Positions 1 to 7,210 of a stretch of DNA of 22,512 nt are shown here, piece after piece. The stretch is from Candidatus Yanofskybacteria bacterium RIFCSPHIGHO2_02_FULL_50_12 (GTDB taxonomy: Bacteria; Patescibacteriota; Minisyncoccia; 2-02-FULL-40-12; GWA2-44-9). Made by a program: the position numbers and the translations under genes. A model generated the notes under the pieces. It was given only the letters and a program-made list of their open reading frames with translations. It did no database searches and was not told the origin of the DNA. How positions within the stretch are numbered: the first letter of the stretch is position 1; each line of letters begins with the position of its first letter. The stretch covers positions 1-22,512 of the forward strand of contig MGJZ01000018.1 of assembly GCA_001794525.1 (NCBI GenBank), in the 5' to 3' direction.

Positions 1-663
1 CTCCGAGACTATATTCGAAATTTAGTCCGATTTCACACCTCAAGCTATGAGTGGGACCTGAAAGAAATAGCCGAGTCGCTCCAAGCAGTAGCAGGCCCGG
101 ATAAAGATTTAGAGTCAAAAATCCTCAACCATGAATCGCGAGATCAGGAATTGCTGATCGGCGATCTTGAACAATACCTGGTTGAAAAATATGCCGCGCG
201 TGAGGCGGATCTCGGACAAGAGCAGATGCGCCAACTGGAAAAGGTGGTTATGCTTCGCTCGATCGATGAGATCTGGGTGGATCACATCTCGGCGATGGAA
301 CATTTGCGCGACTCGGTCCGCTTGCGCGCCTATGGCCAGCGAGATCCTCTCGCCGAATACAAAGTCGAAGCCCAGAAGATGTTCGGCCAGCTTTTGGAAT
401 CGATCAAAGCGCAAGTCGTGAATGTGATCTTCAAAGTCCAGATTATGAACGCTCCGCGACCGGCTCAAACTGTGGAAATCCGTCCGGATATCACGAATAG
501 TGAAACGATCACCGAGCGGGAATCCAAGCGCGTCCAAGCTATTAACACCATCGAAGAGAAAATCGGCCGTAACGACCCCTGCTCGTGCGGTAGCGGTAAA
601 AAATATAAAAAATGCGGGTTACTTAATACCGAAGAGCATCAACAGTTAATGTCCCAGAAATAA
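1..663 (+). CDS. secA: SecA preprotein translocase ATPase, C-terminal part (5' end outside window)
   Basis: The frame is open from base 1, giving the last 220 residues of a protein that is normally about 850-900 aa. The visible part matches the SecA helical scaffold/wing end (IDEIWVDHISAMEHLRDSVRLRAYGQRDPLAEYK), a linker, and a C-terminal SEC-C metal-binding motif NDPCSCGSGKKYKKCG at bases 571-618. SecA is the cytosolic motor that drives preproteins through SecYEG; secD and secF lie 14 kb downstream in the same window. The SEC-C motif has only three of the usual four metal ligands: C-x-C-x8-C is present, but the expected following His or Cys is Gly. The stop TAA overlaps the next ATG by one base (TAATG), implying translational coupling. 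Confidence 0.96.
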   Translation, partial: LRDYIRNLVRFHTSSYEWDLKEIAESLQAVAGPDKDLESKILNHESRDQELLIGDLEQYLVEKYAAREADLGQEQMRQLEKVVMLRSIDEIWVDHISAMEHLRDSVRLRAYGQRDPLAEYKVEAQKMFGQLLESIKAQVVNVIFKVQIMNAPRPAQTVEIRPDITNSETITERESKRVQAINTIEEKIGRNDPCSCGSGKKYKKCGLLNTEEHQQLMSQK

Positions 664-1004
664 TGAAAACTCATGTATTACGGATGCGATCGGAGAATCG
701 GGATATTTTTGATGCAATCAAAGAAGGAAAGAAAAAAGTTGAGACACGAGCTGCGTCCGACAAGTTTAAAAAGATTGAAGTCGGGGATAAACTAAAATTT
801 TTGTGCGGGCCGTCCTCCTGGGAATCCACGGTGGCCGCGGTCAAAACATTCAAGACGATTCCTGCCCTGCTGAAAACATACAAGCCTCAGCAGATTAATC
901 CAAAGATAAAAACAGGGGACAATTTAAGGGATATGTACTACAGCTGGCCCGGCAACAAGGAGCGCATCAAGAAATACGGCCTCATCGCTCTGGAACTTAA
1001 ATAA
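663..1004 (+). CDS. ASCH domain protein
   Basis: 113 aa. The segment GKKKVETRAASDKFKKIEVGD, followed by KLKFLCG, fits the ASCH (PUA-like) fold, with the charged glycine-rich motif near residues 22-48. ASCH proteins are thought to bind RNA or nucleotides; some are RNases or amidohydrolases, but the substrate here cannot be told. The start overlaps the secA stop by one base and there is no separate Shine-Dalgarno site, so it is probably made by coupled translation from the secA transcript. The gene ends directly in a perfect hairpin terminator. The family assignment is fairly secure; the biological role is unknown. Confidence 0.8.
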   Translation: MKTHVLRMRSENRDIFDAIKEGKKKVETRAASDKFKKIEVGDKLKFLCGPSSWESTVAAVKTFKTIPALLKTYKPQQINPKIKTGDNLRDMYYSWPGNKERIKKYGLIALELK

Positions 1005-1033
1005 TAACGGTCGCCTAAGGCGACCGTTATTAT
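1001..1033. terminator. Bidirectional terminator between ASCH gene and pepF
   Basis: A perfect 15-bp inverted repeat (1001-1015 with 1019-1033) with a 3-base TAA loop and A/T-rich arm ends. The stop codons of both convergent genes (1002-1004 on +, 1030-1032 on -) lie inside the arms, so it serves both transcripts. Confidence 0.85.
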
Positions 1034-2877
1034 TTGACGCTGATTCCCATTTCTGCCGAAAGTTCCTCCATTTCGGCGACGAGTTTGCCAAGGCCGACAT
1101 TGATGCCATCAATCCAGAATTGTTCATTCGTCGGGTCAAGCCCGAACGGTTTGAGCAACTCGATGGCATCCTTAGTCCCGCCGGCCCGAAGGAGATCGAG
1201 ATAGAGCGGTTCAAATTGATCGCCAAATTTGTCCTTCTGCGCGTAAAGGCTATGTGAAAGCAATTGGCCGAAGGCATACGCGTATACATAAAATGGAGAA
1301 TGGAAGTGGGAGATGTATGCCCATAAATGTTCAGCGTTTTCATATGTAAATACATCTCCGTCGTTACCATAAAACTCTCGAGTTACCTCAAGCCAAATCT
1401 TGTCGAGTTCTTCTATGGAATGCTTTTTGGGTTCACTCCAGGTCGTGTAGCTCGGATCCATGCCGTGAATTCGCCGTTCGAAATTTGAAAATGAAATCTG
1501 CCGCACGACAGTGTTAATCGTATCTTCGATGGTTCCACTGATCAGAGCGAGAAGGGCTTTTTTGTCGCCTTGCTCAATTAGTTGTTGCTTTAAAAAATTA
1601 AACGTAGTTGCTTCGCCAAATACTGAAGCTGTTTCCGCGTATGCCATCGGCGCAGAGTACATGAGCGGACCCTGTGCCTCGCCCGCCAAGGTGAAGTGAA
1701 CTGCGTGACCAAGTTCGTGAGCCAGGGTCATTACATCATGCCGCGAGCCGAAGTAATTCATAAATACGAATGAAGCAGTCTTTCGACCAGGAAGAACTAC
1801 CGATGAGCAAAATGCACCGCTTCGTTTGCCTTTGACCGGAGGCACATCTAAACGTCTATGCTCGATCATAGTTTCGACAATTCCAGCTAAAGTGGAGCTA
1901 AAACTTCGATACGCTGTGAGCACGATTTCGAGCGCTTTGTCGAATGAAATCTTCGTGTCGTCATGGAAAGGTAAAAGGGCATTTCGATCGCTCCATTTGA
2001 GGGTTTTCATGCCGAGGTGGGCTGCTTTTAAACGGTAATAACGTTGAGACAAGGGAGCTGCCACCTCCGTCACTGCTTTATGAAGCACTTCAACCGCCTC
2101 ATCAGGTATTCGATTGGACTTGTTGCGGCTGGCCATGGGGTGGGAATACTTCCTATCTTTCACTTCCAAAGCAGTGCTACCAGTCTTCATATACAGTGTT
2201 TGGGCCGAATATTTTCCGAATGGTCCAGCCATAACCTGATCGACCTGCTTTAGCATTGCGGCTCGTTCTTCCGGGTCTTTGGATTCAGTGAGAATATTTA
2301 GAGCTTCTTCAAAGGTCTTTTTTTCTCCTTTGTATTCTATTTCCAAATCCGCTTCGAACTCATCGAAAAATTCTGACCATGAGCCAGGGCCGAAAGGGGA
2401 GCGTTTCGTGAGCGCGGACTCGACTGGTTCGCTCAAGTAGTGATTTTTAAATACCCTCGAATATTCGATGTAGGGTTTGAATTTTTTAACGGTCGGATCT
2501 GTTTCATAGAGCTGATCAAGGATAGCCTGGTCTAGGGCAACCATCTCAAGGTCGAAAAAAGTCATGTATTCGCCGTAGATGTCGCTCAGCTTTCTATCGA
2601 CGTCGGCAGATTTTGCTTTGACCACTGGATCGGCAACATTCAAGCTCTGCTGAAGGCCGATATAATTCAGCTTGGCCGCCAGCATGTCGATTTCCTCCAC
2701 ATCTAAAAGTGCTGGTCCGAGCTTCTCGGCCAGCTTGTTTTTATAGGTCTCATTGAATTTGCGATATCTTTCAGTCAGTATTTCGAGGTCCTTGTCGATT
2801 TGTGGATCGTCTATGCCGGAATAAAAAACAGACAGGTCCCAGCGATATGATTCCGTCCCGAGGTTATCCTTTGACAT
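1030..2877 (-). CDS. pepF: Oligoendopeptidase F (M3 family zinc metallopeptidase)
   Basis: 615 aa from the chosen start. The zinc motif HELGH lies at about residues 387-391 in the context MTLAHELGHAVHF, and a downstream Glu-rich segment (YAETASVFGEA) supplies the third ligand, as in M3 peptidases. N-terminal WDLSVFY and the overall length fit the PepF/M3B family, cytosolic enzymes that cut short peptides. A longer frame begins at 2916, but the extra 13 residues overlap the divergent gene and look non-coding; the ATG at 2877 gives MSKDNLGTESYRWDLS, typical of family N-termini. The divergent neighbour starts only 28 bases away. A possible promoter on the minus strand (TTGCCG, 16 bases, TAATAT) would leave an almost leaderless mRNA. 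Confidence 0.95.
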   Translation of the reverse strand: MSKDNLGTESYRWDLSVFYSGIDDPQIDKDLEILTERYRKFNETYKNKLAEKLGPALLDVEEIDMLAAKLNYIGLQQSLNVADPVVKAKSADVDRKLSDIYGEYMTFFDLEMVALDQAILDQLYETDPTVKKFKPYIEYSRVFKNHYLSEPVESALTKRSPFGPGSWSEFFDEFEADLEIEYKGEKKTFEEALNILTESKDPEERAAMLKQVDQVMAGPFGKYSAQTLYMKTGSTALEVKDRKYSHPMASRNKSNRIPDEAVEVLHKAVTEVAAPLSQRYYRLKAAHLGMKTLKWSDRNALLPFHDDTKISFDKALEIVLTAYRSFSSTLAGIVETMIEHRRLDVPPVKGKRSGAFCSSVVLPGRKTASFVFMNYFGSRHDVMTLAHELGHAVHFTLAGEAQGPLMYSAPMAYAETASVFGEATTFNFLKQQLIEQGDKKALLALISGTIEDTINTVVRQISFSNFERRIHGMDPSYTTWSEPKKHSIEELDKIWLEVTREFYGNDGDVFTYENAEHLWAYISHFHSPFYVYAYAFGQLLSHSLYAQKDKFGDQFEPLYLDLLRAGGTKDAIELLKPFGLDPTNEQFWIDGINVGLGKLVAEMEELSAEMGISVK

Positions 2878-2905
2878 GATTACCCGATATATTAGCATTA
2901 TTACC

Positions 2906-3712
2906 ATGCCCGGCAAATTCTCTTCTATTAAACTGTCGCGGTCCTCGCTTAAGCTGTTTCAGGATTGCCCGCGCTGTTTTTGGCTGGATCTCCATCACAA
3001 AGTCCGCCGCCCGCCTGGATTCCCATATACACTCTCCATTGCGGTCGACTTCCTGGTGAAGCAGGAATTCGATAAATATCGGCGCCAAGGCACGCTCCCG
3101 CCGGTGCTGGCTCGACATATTAAAGACGCGACGCTGTACGACGGACCCGAACTGCCGCAGTGGCGAGACAACTTTAAGGGCGTTCAGCATTTTGACGAGG
3201 ATTTAAATGCCATGCTCTATGGTGCGGTAGACGATGTTCTGAAATTCGCCGACGGGTCGCTCGCGGTTATCGATTATAAATCTTCCGGCGCGCGGGAGAT
3301 AAAGATCTACGATGACTATCAGAAGCAGATGGACATCTATTCCTATATCCTTGCCCGTAACGGATTTCAGACTCATCCGGAAGCTTACTTCGTATTCTAC
3401 CAAGTTGATAAAAGTGGGGGCGGATTCCAGAATGCTTTGCCGTTCATTGAACAACTCAAAGCAATCAAAGTCGACAAGAGCTGGGTCGGCGATGTATTCG
3501 AGCAGGCAGTCATGGTCGCCCGACGCGACACCCCGCCCGATTTAGAAACTCCCTGCGAACATTGCATTTACGTCCAGAAGGCAGGTGCGTTCATGCCTGC
3601 CCTGAAGAATGAAGGGAATGCTCCTATCCCGAGCGAAAGCGAGGGGCTACCTACCAAATCTCGGTCAAGCCGCATTGCGGCGGCATCTGAACCAATCGTC
3701 CTCGCCGAATAA
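2906..3712 (+). CDS. PD-(D/E)XK superfamily nuclease, RecB/Cas4-like, with possible Fe-S cluster
   Basis: 268 aa from ATG 2906; the open frame extends back to 2876, but the added residues would overlap the pepF start. The core motif is GAVDDVLKF..VIDYKSSG, giving the acidic residue plus D-x-K of the PD-(D/E)XK nuclease fold. CPRC at residues 21-24 and CEHC at 217-220 bracket the nuclease core in the manner of the Fe-S cluster of Cas4/AddB-type proteins, though arranged 2+2 rather than 1+3. No cas genes or repeats are nearby, so a CRISPR role is not supported; a DNA repair role is more likely. The last 45 or so residues are low-complexity and probably disordered. TATATT at 2888-2893 is a possible -10 box giving a very short leader. 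Confidence 0.8.
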   Translation: MPGKFSSIKLSRSSLKLFQDCPRCFWLDLHHKVRRPPGFPYTLSIAVDFLVKQEFDKYRRQGTLPPVLARHIKDATLYDGPELPQWRDNFKGVQHFDEDLNAMLYGAVDDVLKFADGSLAVIDYKSSGAREIKIYDDYQKQMDIYSYILARNGFQTHPEAYFVFYQVDKSGGGFQNALPFIEQLKAIKVDKSWVGDVFEQAVMVARRDTPPDLETPCEHCIYVQKAGAFMPALKNEGNAPIPSESEGLPTKSRSSRIAAASEPIVLAE

Positions 3713-3717
3713 AAAAG

Positions 3718-3736
3718 CGCCCCGCATGGCGGGGCG
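3718..3736 (-). terminator. Rho-independent terminator for the minus-strand orphan gene
   Basis: A GC-rich 7-bp core stem GCCCCGC/GCGGGGC (3719-3725, 3729-3735) extended by one pair, with a 3-base loop. Read on the minus strand it is followed by a T run (complement of the A run at 3711-3716), so it terminates the leftward transcript through the gene at 3741-4007. Confidence 0.75.
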
Positions 3737-3740
3737 TGTC

Positions 3741-4007
3741 TCATAGTTTGACCGGATCGTGCTTAGTGATCGTACACTCGGAATGGTACTTGCCCGGGTG
3801 CTTCTTCTGATGTTCAGTCATGGCGATAGTGTCCACTTCGATTGAGCCTGCGAAGGGAAGGTAGTCTTCCTCGCCGCAACTGAAAGTAATCCACCAGGCT
3901 CTCGTGTGATGAGTATGCCGATGATGCTGGCGATCTTTGAACTTTTCGGTTGCCCCGGGCCCCTGCTTTTTGCGGGCCTCCCGATTGTCTCGTCGCGTGT
4001 TTCCCAT
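3741..4007 (-). CDS. Orphan 88-aa basic, histidine-rich protein
   Basis: Family not recognised. 88 aa, beginning MGNTRRDNREARKKQGPG, with a very basic N-terminus, a histidine cluster HHRHTHH, and a C-terminal half with scattered His and two Cys that could bind metal but fit no standard zinc finger. The start was chosen because its ATG overlaps the upstream methyltransferase stop by one base (TGATG) with GAGG five bases before it; a longer frame (to 4121) only reads through the methyltransferase in another frame. A terminator follows. It could be a genuine passenger gene brought in with the sequence that truncated the methyltransferase. Confidence 0.55.
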   Translation of the reverse strand: MGNTRRDNREARKKQGPGATEKFKDRQHHRHTHHTRAWWITFSCGEEDYLPFAGSIEVDTIAMTEHQKKHPGKYHSECTITKHDPVKL

Positions 4008-4858
4008 CACGTCCTCACTATTCTTGCAGAAATGATCCTTTCTAACAATTCTATGGGCTTTTGCGTTGGATATCCTAATCTTTCCTTTGAATGAGAAGAA
4101 ATGGCTCGAAATTCTAACCACAGATTTTGAACTGGTTTTCCCTCAACTTCGTCGGCGAATTGTTTGTACCGAGGAACGCCATTTTTAGTAAAAAATATTT
4201 TTTCTTCGGCTAGCGCTTTGTCTATTCTTTCTTGAGACCATCTCCAATGTGTACCCTTGGGTGGTGTAAGTAATCCTCTGTCGCCGAATATTTTTGATTC
4301 ACCTTGTCCTGGAGCATTCATGGAAACAGATTTGTACCTTCTGCCCGTATTCTCATCTATCTTAGAATATTCTTCCTTGGTTTCTTCCTCAGTTCTAGAA
4401 ATAAAAACTTTATTAAAAGTGTAATTGCTGGACTTTGTGTAAAAAAATATTGAATCAGTAATTACTCCAAATTTTTGACCGTCATTGTGACTATTGGATC
4501 TCCGCCAAATGATCTCATTCTGAAAGTTATTTGGATGGAAAACTTGATCAAGCATTTGTTTTATATAATGGCTTGAGTGCCAATCACAGTGGTAATAAAA
4601 TGATCCAGTGCTTTTTAGGACCCGATATAATTCAAGAATTCTTGGACGCATGTAACTGATATAAGCTTCTACATCACCAAACCGATCTTCAAAAGCTCTC
4701 CTTTCTTGAATGTCGCCCCAGAAAACTTCGTAGTTCCGACCACTATTAAACGGCGGATCGATATAAACCAAGTCTACTGACTCATCCGGAACTTCCTTAA
4801 GTATTTCAAGGTTATCTCCGCAGTAGATTGAGTTTATTTTAAGCTGATGTTTTGCCAT
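4007..4858 (-). pseudogene. Beta-class site-specific DNA methyltransferase, truncated before its AdoMet-binding motif
   Basis: 283 aa. Motif IV is clear (SVDLVYIDPPFNSGRNYEVF, DPPF at residues 34-37), followed by a target-recognition region and the conserved YPTQKPIELLERII near the C-terminus. Family members continue within about 15 residues into VLDPFxGxGTT, the AdoMet-binding FxGxG motif; here the frame ends at SARIVRT. The +1 frame at the same place reads KNSEDVM, which resembles the residues normally preceding DPFxGxG, so a frameshift followed by loss of the 3' end is likely. The gene is visibly richer in A/T than its neighbours, suggesting acquisition. No restriction endonuclease is adjacent. 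As written it should be inactive unless the missing motif is supplied by another chain. Confidence 0.75.
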
Positions 4859-4864
4859 AAATCT

Positions 4865-4893
4865 ATTATCTCGCAAGTCGTAACTGACTACAA
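4865..4893 (-). promoter_or_regulatory. Leaderless-type promoter for the methyltransferase
   Basis: On the minus strand: TTGTAG (4888-4893), 17-base spacer, GATAAT (4865-4870), then 6 bases to the ATG at 4858. The expected start site falls on or next to the start codon. Confidence 0.55.
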
Positions 4894-4897
4894 GCTC

Positions 4898-4926
4898 TTG
4901 CAATCAGTAGGTAGATATGCTACCAT
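4898..4926 (+). promoter_or_regulatory. Leaderless-type promoter for the small HTH gene
   Basis: TTGCAA (4898-4903), 17-base spacer, TACCAT (4921-4926), then 6 bases to ATG 4933. It is back to back with the methyltransferase promoter. Confidence 0.5.
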
Positions 4927-4930
4927 ATCT
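4913..4930. repeat. Inverted repeat over the HTH gene promoter, candidate operator
   Basis: AGATATG (4913-4919), 4-base spacer, CATATCT (4924-4930). It covers the -10 box and ends two bases before the start codon, a position suited to repression. The 53-aa HTH protein itself would be an obvious candidate ligand, but this is inference. Confidence 0.4.
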
Positions 4931-4932
4931 CC

Positions 4933-5094
4933 ATGCCTGAAAAAGAAAAAACAGCCCGCAACCAGAAAATCATCAAAGCATGGAAGGCCGGAATGGGATA
5001 TCGGAAGCTCGCCAAGGCCTATTCGCTCCACTATACTACTATAGCGAATATCATTACCCGGGAAATAGCCCGCGGAAAGCTACGGAGTAGGTAG
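4933..5094 (+). CDS. Small helix-turn-helix protein (53 aa)
   Basis: Reads MPEKEKTARNQKIIKAW, then KAGMGYRKLAKAYSLHYTTIANII, then a basic tail, ending TAG at 5092-5094. The central 35 residues have the spacing of a resolvase/transposase-type HTH: first helix, GYRKLAKAY, a turn, then HYTTIANII as recognition helix. No catalytic domain is attached, so it is likely a DNA-binding regulator or a stand-alone relic of a recombinase HTH. There is no Shine-Dalgarno site; a -10 box six bases before the ATG suggests leaderless translation. It is divergent from the truncated methyltransferase. Confidence 0.65.
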   Translation: MPEKEKTARNQKIIKAWKAGMGYRKLAKAYSLHYTTIANIITREIARGKLRSR

Positions 5095-5110
5095 TTATGC
5101 ACAGCTTTGA

Positions 5111-5139
5111 TTGACGCTAGATATTGTCGGGTATATATT
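5111..5139 (+). promoter_or_regulatory. Upstream promoter-like element before the TM0106-type gene
   Basis: TTGACG (5111-5116), 17 bases, TATATT (5134-5139). A transcript starting near 5147 would carry about 110 bases of leader before ATG 5257, with one possible 15-codon frame (5185-5232) whose coding value is not supported. Confidence 0.4.
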
Positions 5140-5220
5140 AGAGACATCCTTAACAAACCAGTCCGTCCGCCCTCGTCCATTTACATGGCTGAAGGTAGGC
5201 GGATAGGTCGTTTGAGCCAA

Positions 5221-5249
5221 TTGGCTATTTAACTCTCCTGAGGTATAAT
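5221..5249 (+). promoter_or_regulatory. Leaderless-type promoter for the TM0106-type gene
   Basis: TTGGCT (5221-5226), 17-base spacer, perfect TATAAT (5244-5249), then 7 bases to ATG 5257. The start site is expected at the A of that ATG, which decides between the two candidate starts (5251 and 5257). Confidence 0.65.
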
Positions 5250-5256
5250 AATGGGC

Positions 5257-6711
5257 ATGGATAGCAAGCCCATTCTCCGTTCGGAATATTTCTACAAATT
5301 TTTTCAGTGTCCGCATTGGATTTGGTATGACATTTATGGCGACGGCCAGCATAAGCGCGATGTCCCGCCGCTGTTAGACCTAATCTATAAAGGCAAGATG
5401 GTTCGGGCCGATCAGGATCTAGTCGTTCATAAGAAATTCGAACAGATCAATCCGGAACAATTCAAGGACCTCGATGAGGCGTTTTTGGCCACGCTCGAGC
5501 TGATGAAAAAAGGCAAGAATATTTATCACGGCGTGCTCATGTCCGAGGATTGGGTGGGCATGCCGGATTTGCTTGAAGCTCGGCCGGGGAAATCATGGCT
5601 TGGCGATTGGCACTACGTGGTCTACGACGCCCAGAATTCGCTCGCCCTTGGCGACGAATACAAATTCCAACTCATTTTCTACAGCCTCATTCTCGAACGC
5701 ATCCAGGGCGTTCGGCCCACGGAAGCATTTGTCATCGATCCGCAAGGGAACGAACGGTCATTTGCGATCGGCGAATTCATTGACCAGTTTCATCTCACCC
5801 GTCTTCAAATCGAAAAAATTCTCAACGGCGAAAAGCCGGCGCCATTTTTGAAGGCCGGCTGCAAGCGCACGCCCTGGTATTCACTCTGTCTGTCGGAAAC
5901 GGAGGGCTGCAGCGACGTTTCGCTCATTTATCGAATCAGCCAGGCTGATCAGCGGCGGTTGTACGAAATCGGCATCAAGACGATCAATGACCTGGCGGCG
6001 ACAGATTTGAATTTTCTGCATCGCGAGCTGGAGGACTGGCAGTTTGACAAGATCGTGCGTTTTTCCAATCAAGCCAAATCGCTTATCGCCAACGAGCCGC
6101 TCATTCTGCGCAAGCCGCTGTTTCCAGAGGTCCGCTATGAAGTATATTTCGATATCGAATCCGATCCGCTTCGGGATATTGATTATCTCCTCGGCTGTTT
6201 GGTGAAAGACACGAAGACCGGTACCGTAGAGTACAAGTCATTTTTGGCGAAAGATAAAGCGCATGAACCCGAGGCGTGGCGCAAGTTTCTCGATTTCGTG
6301 GCCGGGCTTGAGGATTTTGTTATCTATCATTACGCTTTTTACGAACGGGCGGTGTTTGATCGCTTAGCTTTGCGCTATGGCGCACCCTCGGCGCTGGTTG
6401 AAAAGTTTAAAGAAAACACGATCGATCTGCACCTGAAACTCGTGGATACGGCCATCCTGCCAATTTATTTCTACTCACTGAAGGATGTTGGTGCGTATTT
6501 TGGATATAAATGGAATGATCCCCATGCCGGCGGGGCGGAATCAGTTCTGTGGTTTAACGAATGGCTCGAGAAAAGGGACGAATCTGTAATGCAAAAAATT
6601 CTTCGATATAACGAGGACGATGTTCGCGCCACCATGATCGTCAAAGATTGGTTAGCCGGCCAGAAACCCCAAAAGAACCAGGAAAAAGAGTCACTTGATT
6701 CCATCGGATGA
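5257..6711 (+). CDS. TM0106-family RecB-like putative nuclease with C-terminal RNase H-like domain
   Basis: 484 aa. The N-terminal half is the RecB-like fold of the TM0106 family, with Cys 18, 202, 211 and 218 placed as in Fe-S-containing RecB-like nucleases. The expected D-T-K catalytic triplet reads D124-A-Q126, so the usual Lys is missing. A helix-hairpin-helix-like stretch (about 222-250) follows. The C-terminal half (about 290-470) is an RNase H-like (YprB/RNase_H_2) exonuclease domain with DIE at 299-301, HYAFYER near 359-364 and NEDDV at 452-456, the usual metal-binding acidic residues. The family is thought to act in DNA repair. ATG 5251 is also possible, but the TATAAT box puts the mRNA start at 5257. 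Confidence 0.85.
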   Translation: MDSKPILRSEYFYKFFQCPHWIWYDIYGDGQHKRDVPPLLDLIYKGKMVRADQDLVVHKKFEQINPEQFKDLDEAFLATLELMKKGKNIYHGVLMSEDWVGMPDLLEARPGKSWLGDWHYVVYDAQNSLALGDEYKFQLIFYSLILERIQGVRPTEAFVIDPQGNERSFAIGEFIDQFHLTRLQIEKILNGEKPAPFLKAGCKRTPWYSLCLSETEGCSDVSLIYRISQADQRRLYEIGIKTINDLAATDLNFLHRELEDWQFDKIVRFSNQAKSLIANEPLILRKPLFPEVRYEVYFDIESDPLRDIDYLLGCLVKDTKTGTVEYKSFLAKDKAHEPEAWRKFLDFVAGLEDFVIYHYAFYERAVFDRLALRYGAPSALVEKFKENTIDLHLKLVDTAILPIYFYSLKDVGAYFGYKWNDPHAGGAESVLWFNEWLEKRDESVMQKILRYNEDDVRATMIVKDWLAGQKPQKNQEKESLDSIG

Positions 6712-6723
6712 CTATGGTTTAAT
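6695..6723 (+). promoter_or_regulatory. Promoter for the 130-aa orphan gene
   Basis: TTGATT (6695-6700), 17-base spacer, TTTAAT (6718-6723), lying across the end of the preceding gene. It gives a short leader that just includes the Shine-Dalgarno site AAGGAGG at 6730-6736. Confidence 0.45.
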
Positions 6724-6742
6724 CGGGTAAAGGAGGGTGGCC

Positions 6743-7135
6743 ATGGCTGATGAGAGCTATGAGAAGTACCTGCAGGAACGGCGGCGGGAGCTTCTCGAGC
6801 TCTCGCCGGAAGTCCGCCAAGCGTTGGTTCTTTTGCATCCCCATCGCCTCAAGGCGATCAAGGGCGTCGGCCATCGCGATTGCAATAGGTGCGTGCTGGC
6901 CTGGGTCTACGGCTGCGTGATCGAGAGCTGGGAACGACTCGATCCGCACATGCAGAGACGGATGTATCGGGACGGCTGGACGGTCTACATCTTCAACGCG
7001 TTCATCCGTTGGCATGACCTCGAAGATATCGTCCGAAATTCTCCGATCGCAGTCCGGACCGATCAGATTGAAAAGCATCGGTATGGTCTGCTCCGTGGTT
7101 ATTTCTACGAACCAACCGATCTTCTCGCCGCGTGA
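6743..7135 (+). CDS. Orphan 130-aa soluble protein
   Basis: Family not recognised. The protein begins MADESYEKYLQERRRELLEL and is mostly helical, with aromatic- and His-rich segments (CNRCVLAWVYGCVIESWERL, then a FIRWHDLEDIV stretch). C-x-x-C near residue 47 could bind metal, but no known motif is complete. No signal peptide or membrane helix. The ATG at 6743 is fixed by a strong AAGGAGG six bases upstream; a GTG at 6737 lies inside that site and is unlikely. It is followed by a hairpin shared with the convergent helicase. Confidence 0.75.
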   Translation: MADESYEKYLQERRRELLELSPEVRQALVLLHPHRLKAIKGVGHRDCNRCVLAWVYGCVIESWERLDPHMQRRMYRDGWTVYIFNAFIRWHDLEDIVRNSPIAVRTDQIEKHRYGLLRGYFYEPTDLLAA

Positions 7136-7173
7136 CCCTCTCGGGTCCGCGGCGATTTTGTTGTAGTTAAAAA

Positions 7174-7201
7174 CGCCGGGCGGATATCATCCGCGCCGGC
7201 G
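7174..7201. terminator. Terminator between the 130-aa orphan and the repeat helicase
   Basis: An imperfect GC-rich hairpin (arms 7174-7185 and about 7189-7201, one bulged base). On the minus strand a TTTTT run follows directly, making it a good terminator for the helicase; on the plus strand a weaker T-rich stretch lies about 10 bases away. Confidence 0.65.
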
Positions 7202-7210
7202 CTCGTGCTT

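Noticed and set aside
2906..3712. Cas4-like nuclease as a sign of a CRISPR-Cas locus
   Set aside because: No repeat array and no other cas genes are present; the Cys layout (2+2) also differs from the usual Cas4 pattern.
5185..5232. 15-codon upstream frame as a leader peptide
   Set aside because: No Shine-Dalgarno site, no meaningful residue pattern, and the main promoter lies downstream of it.
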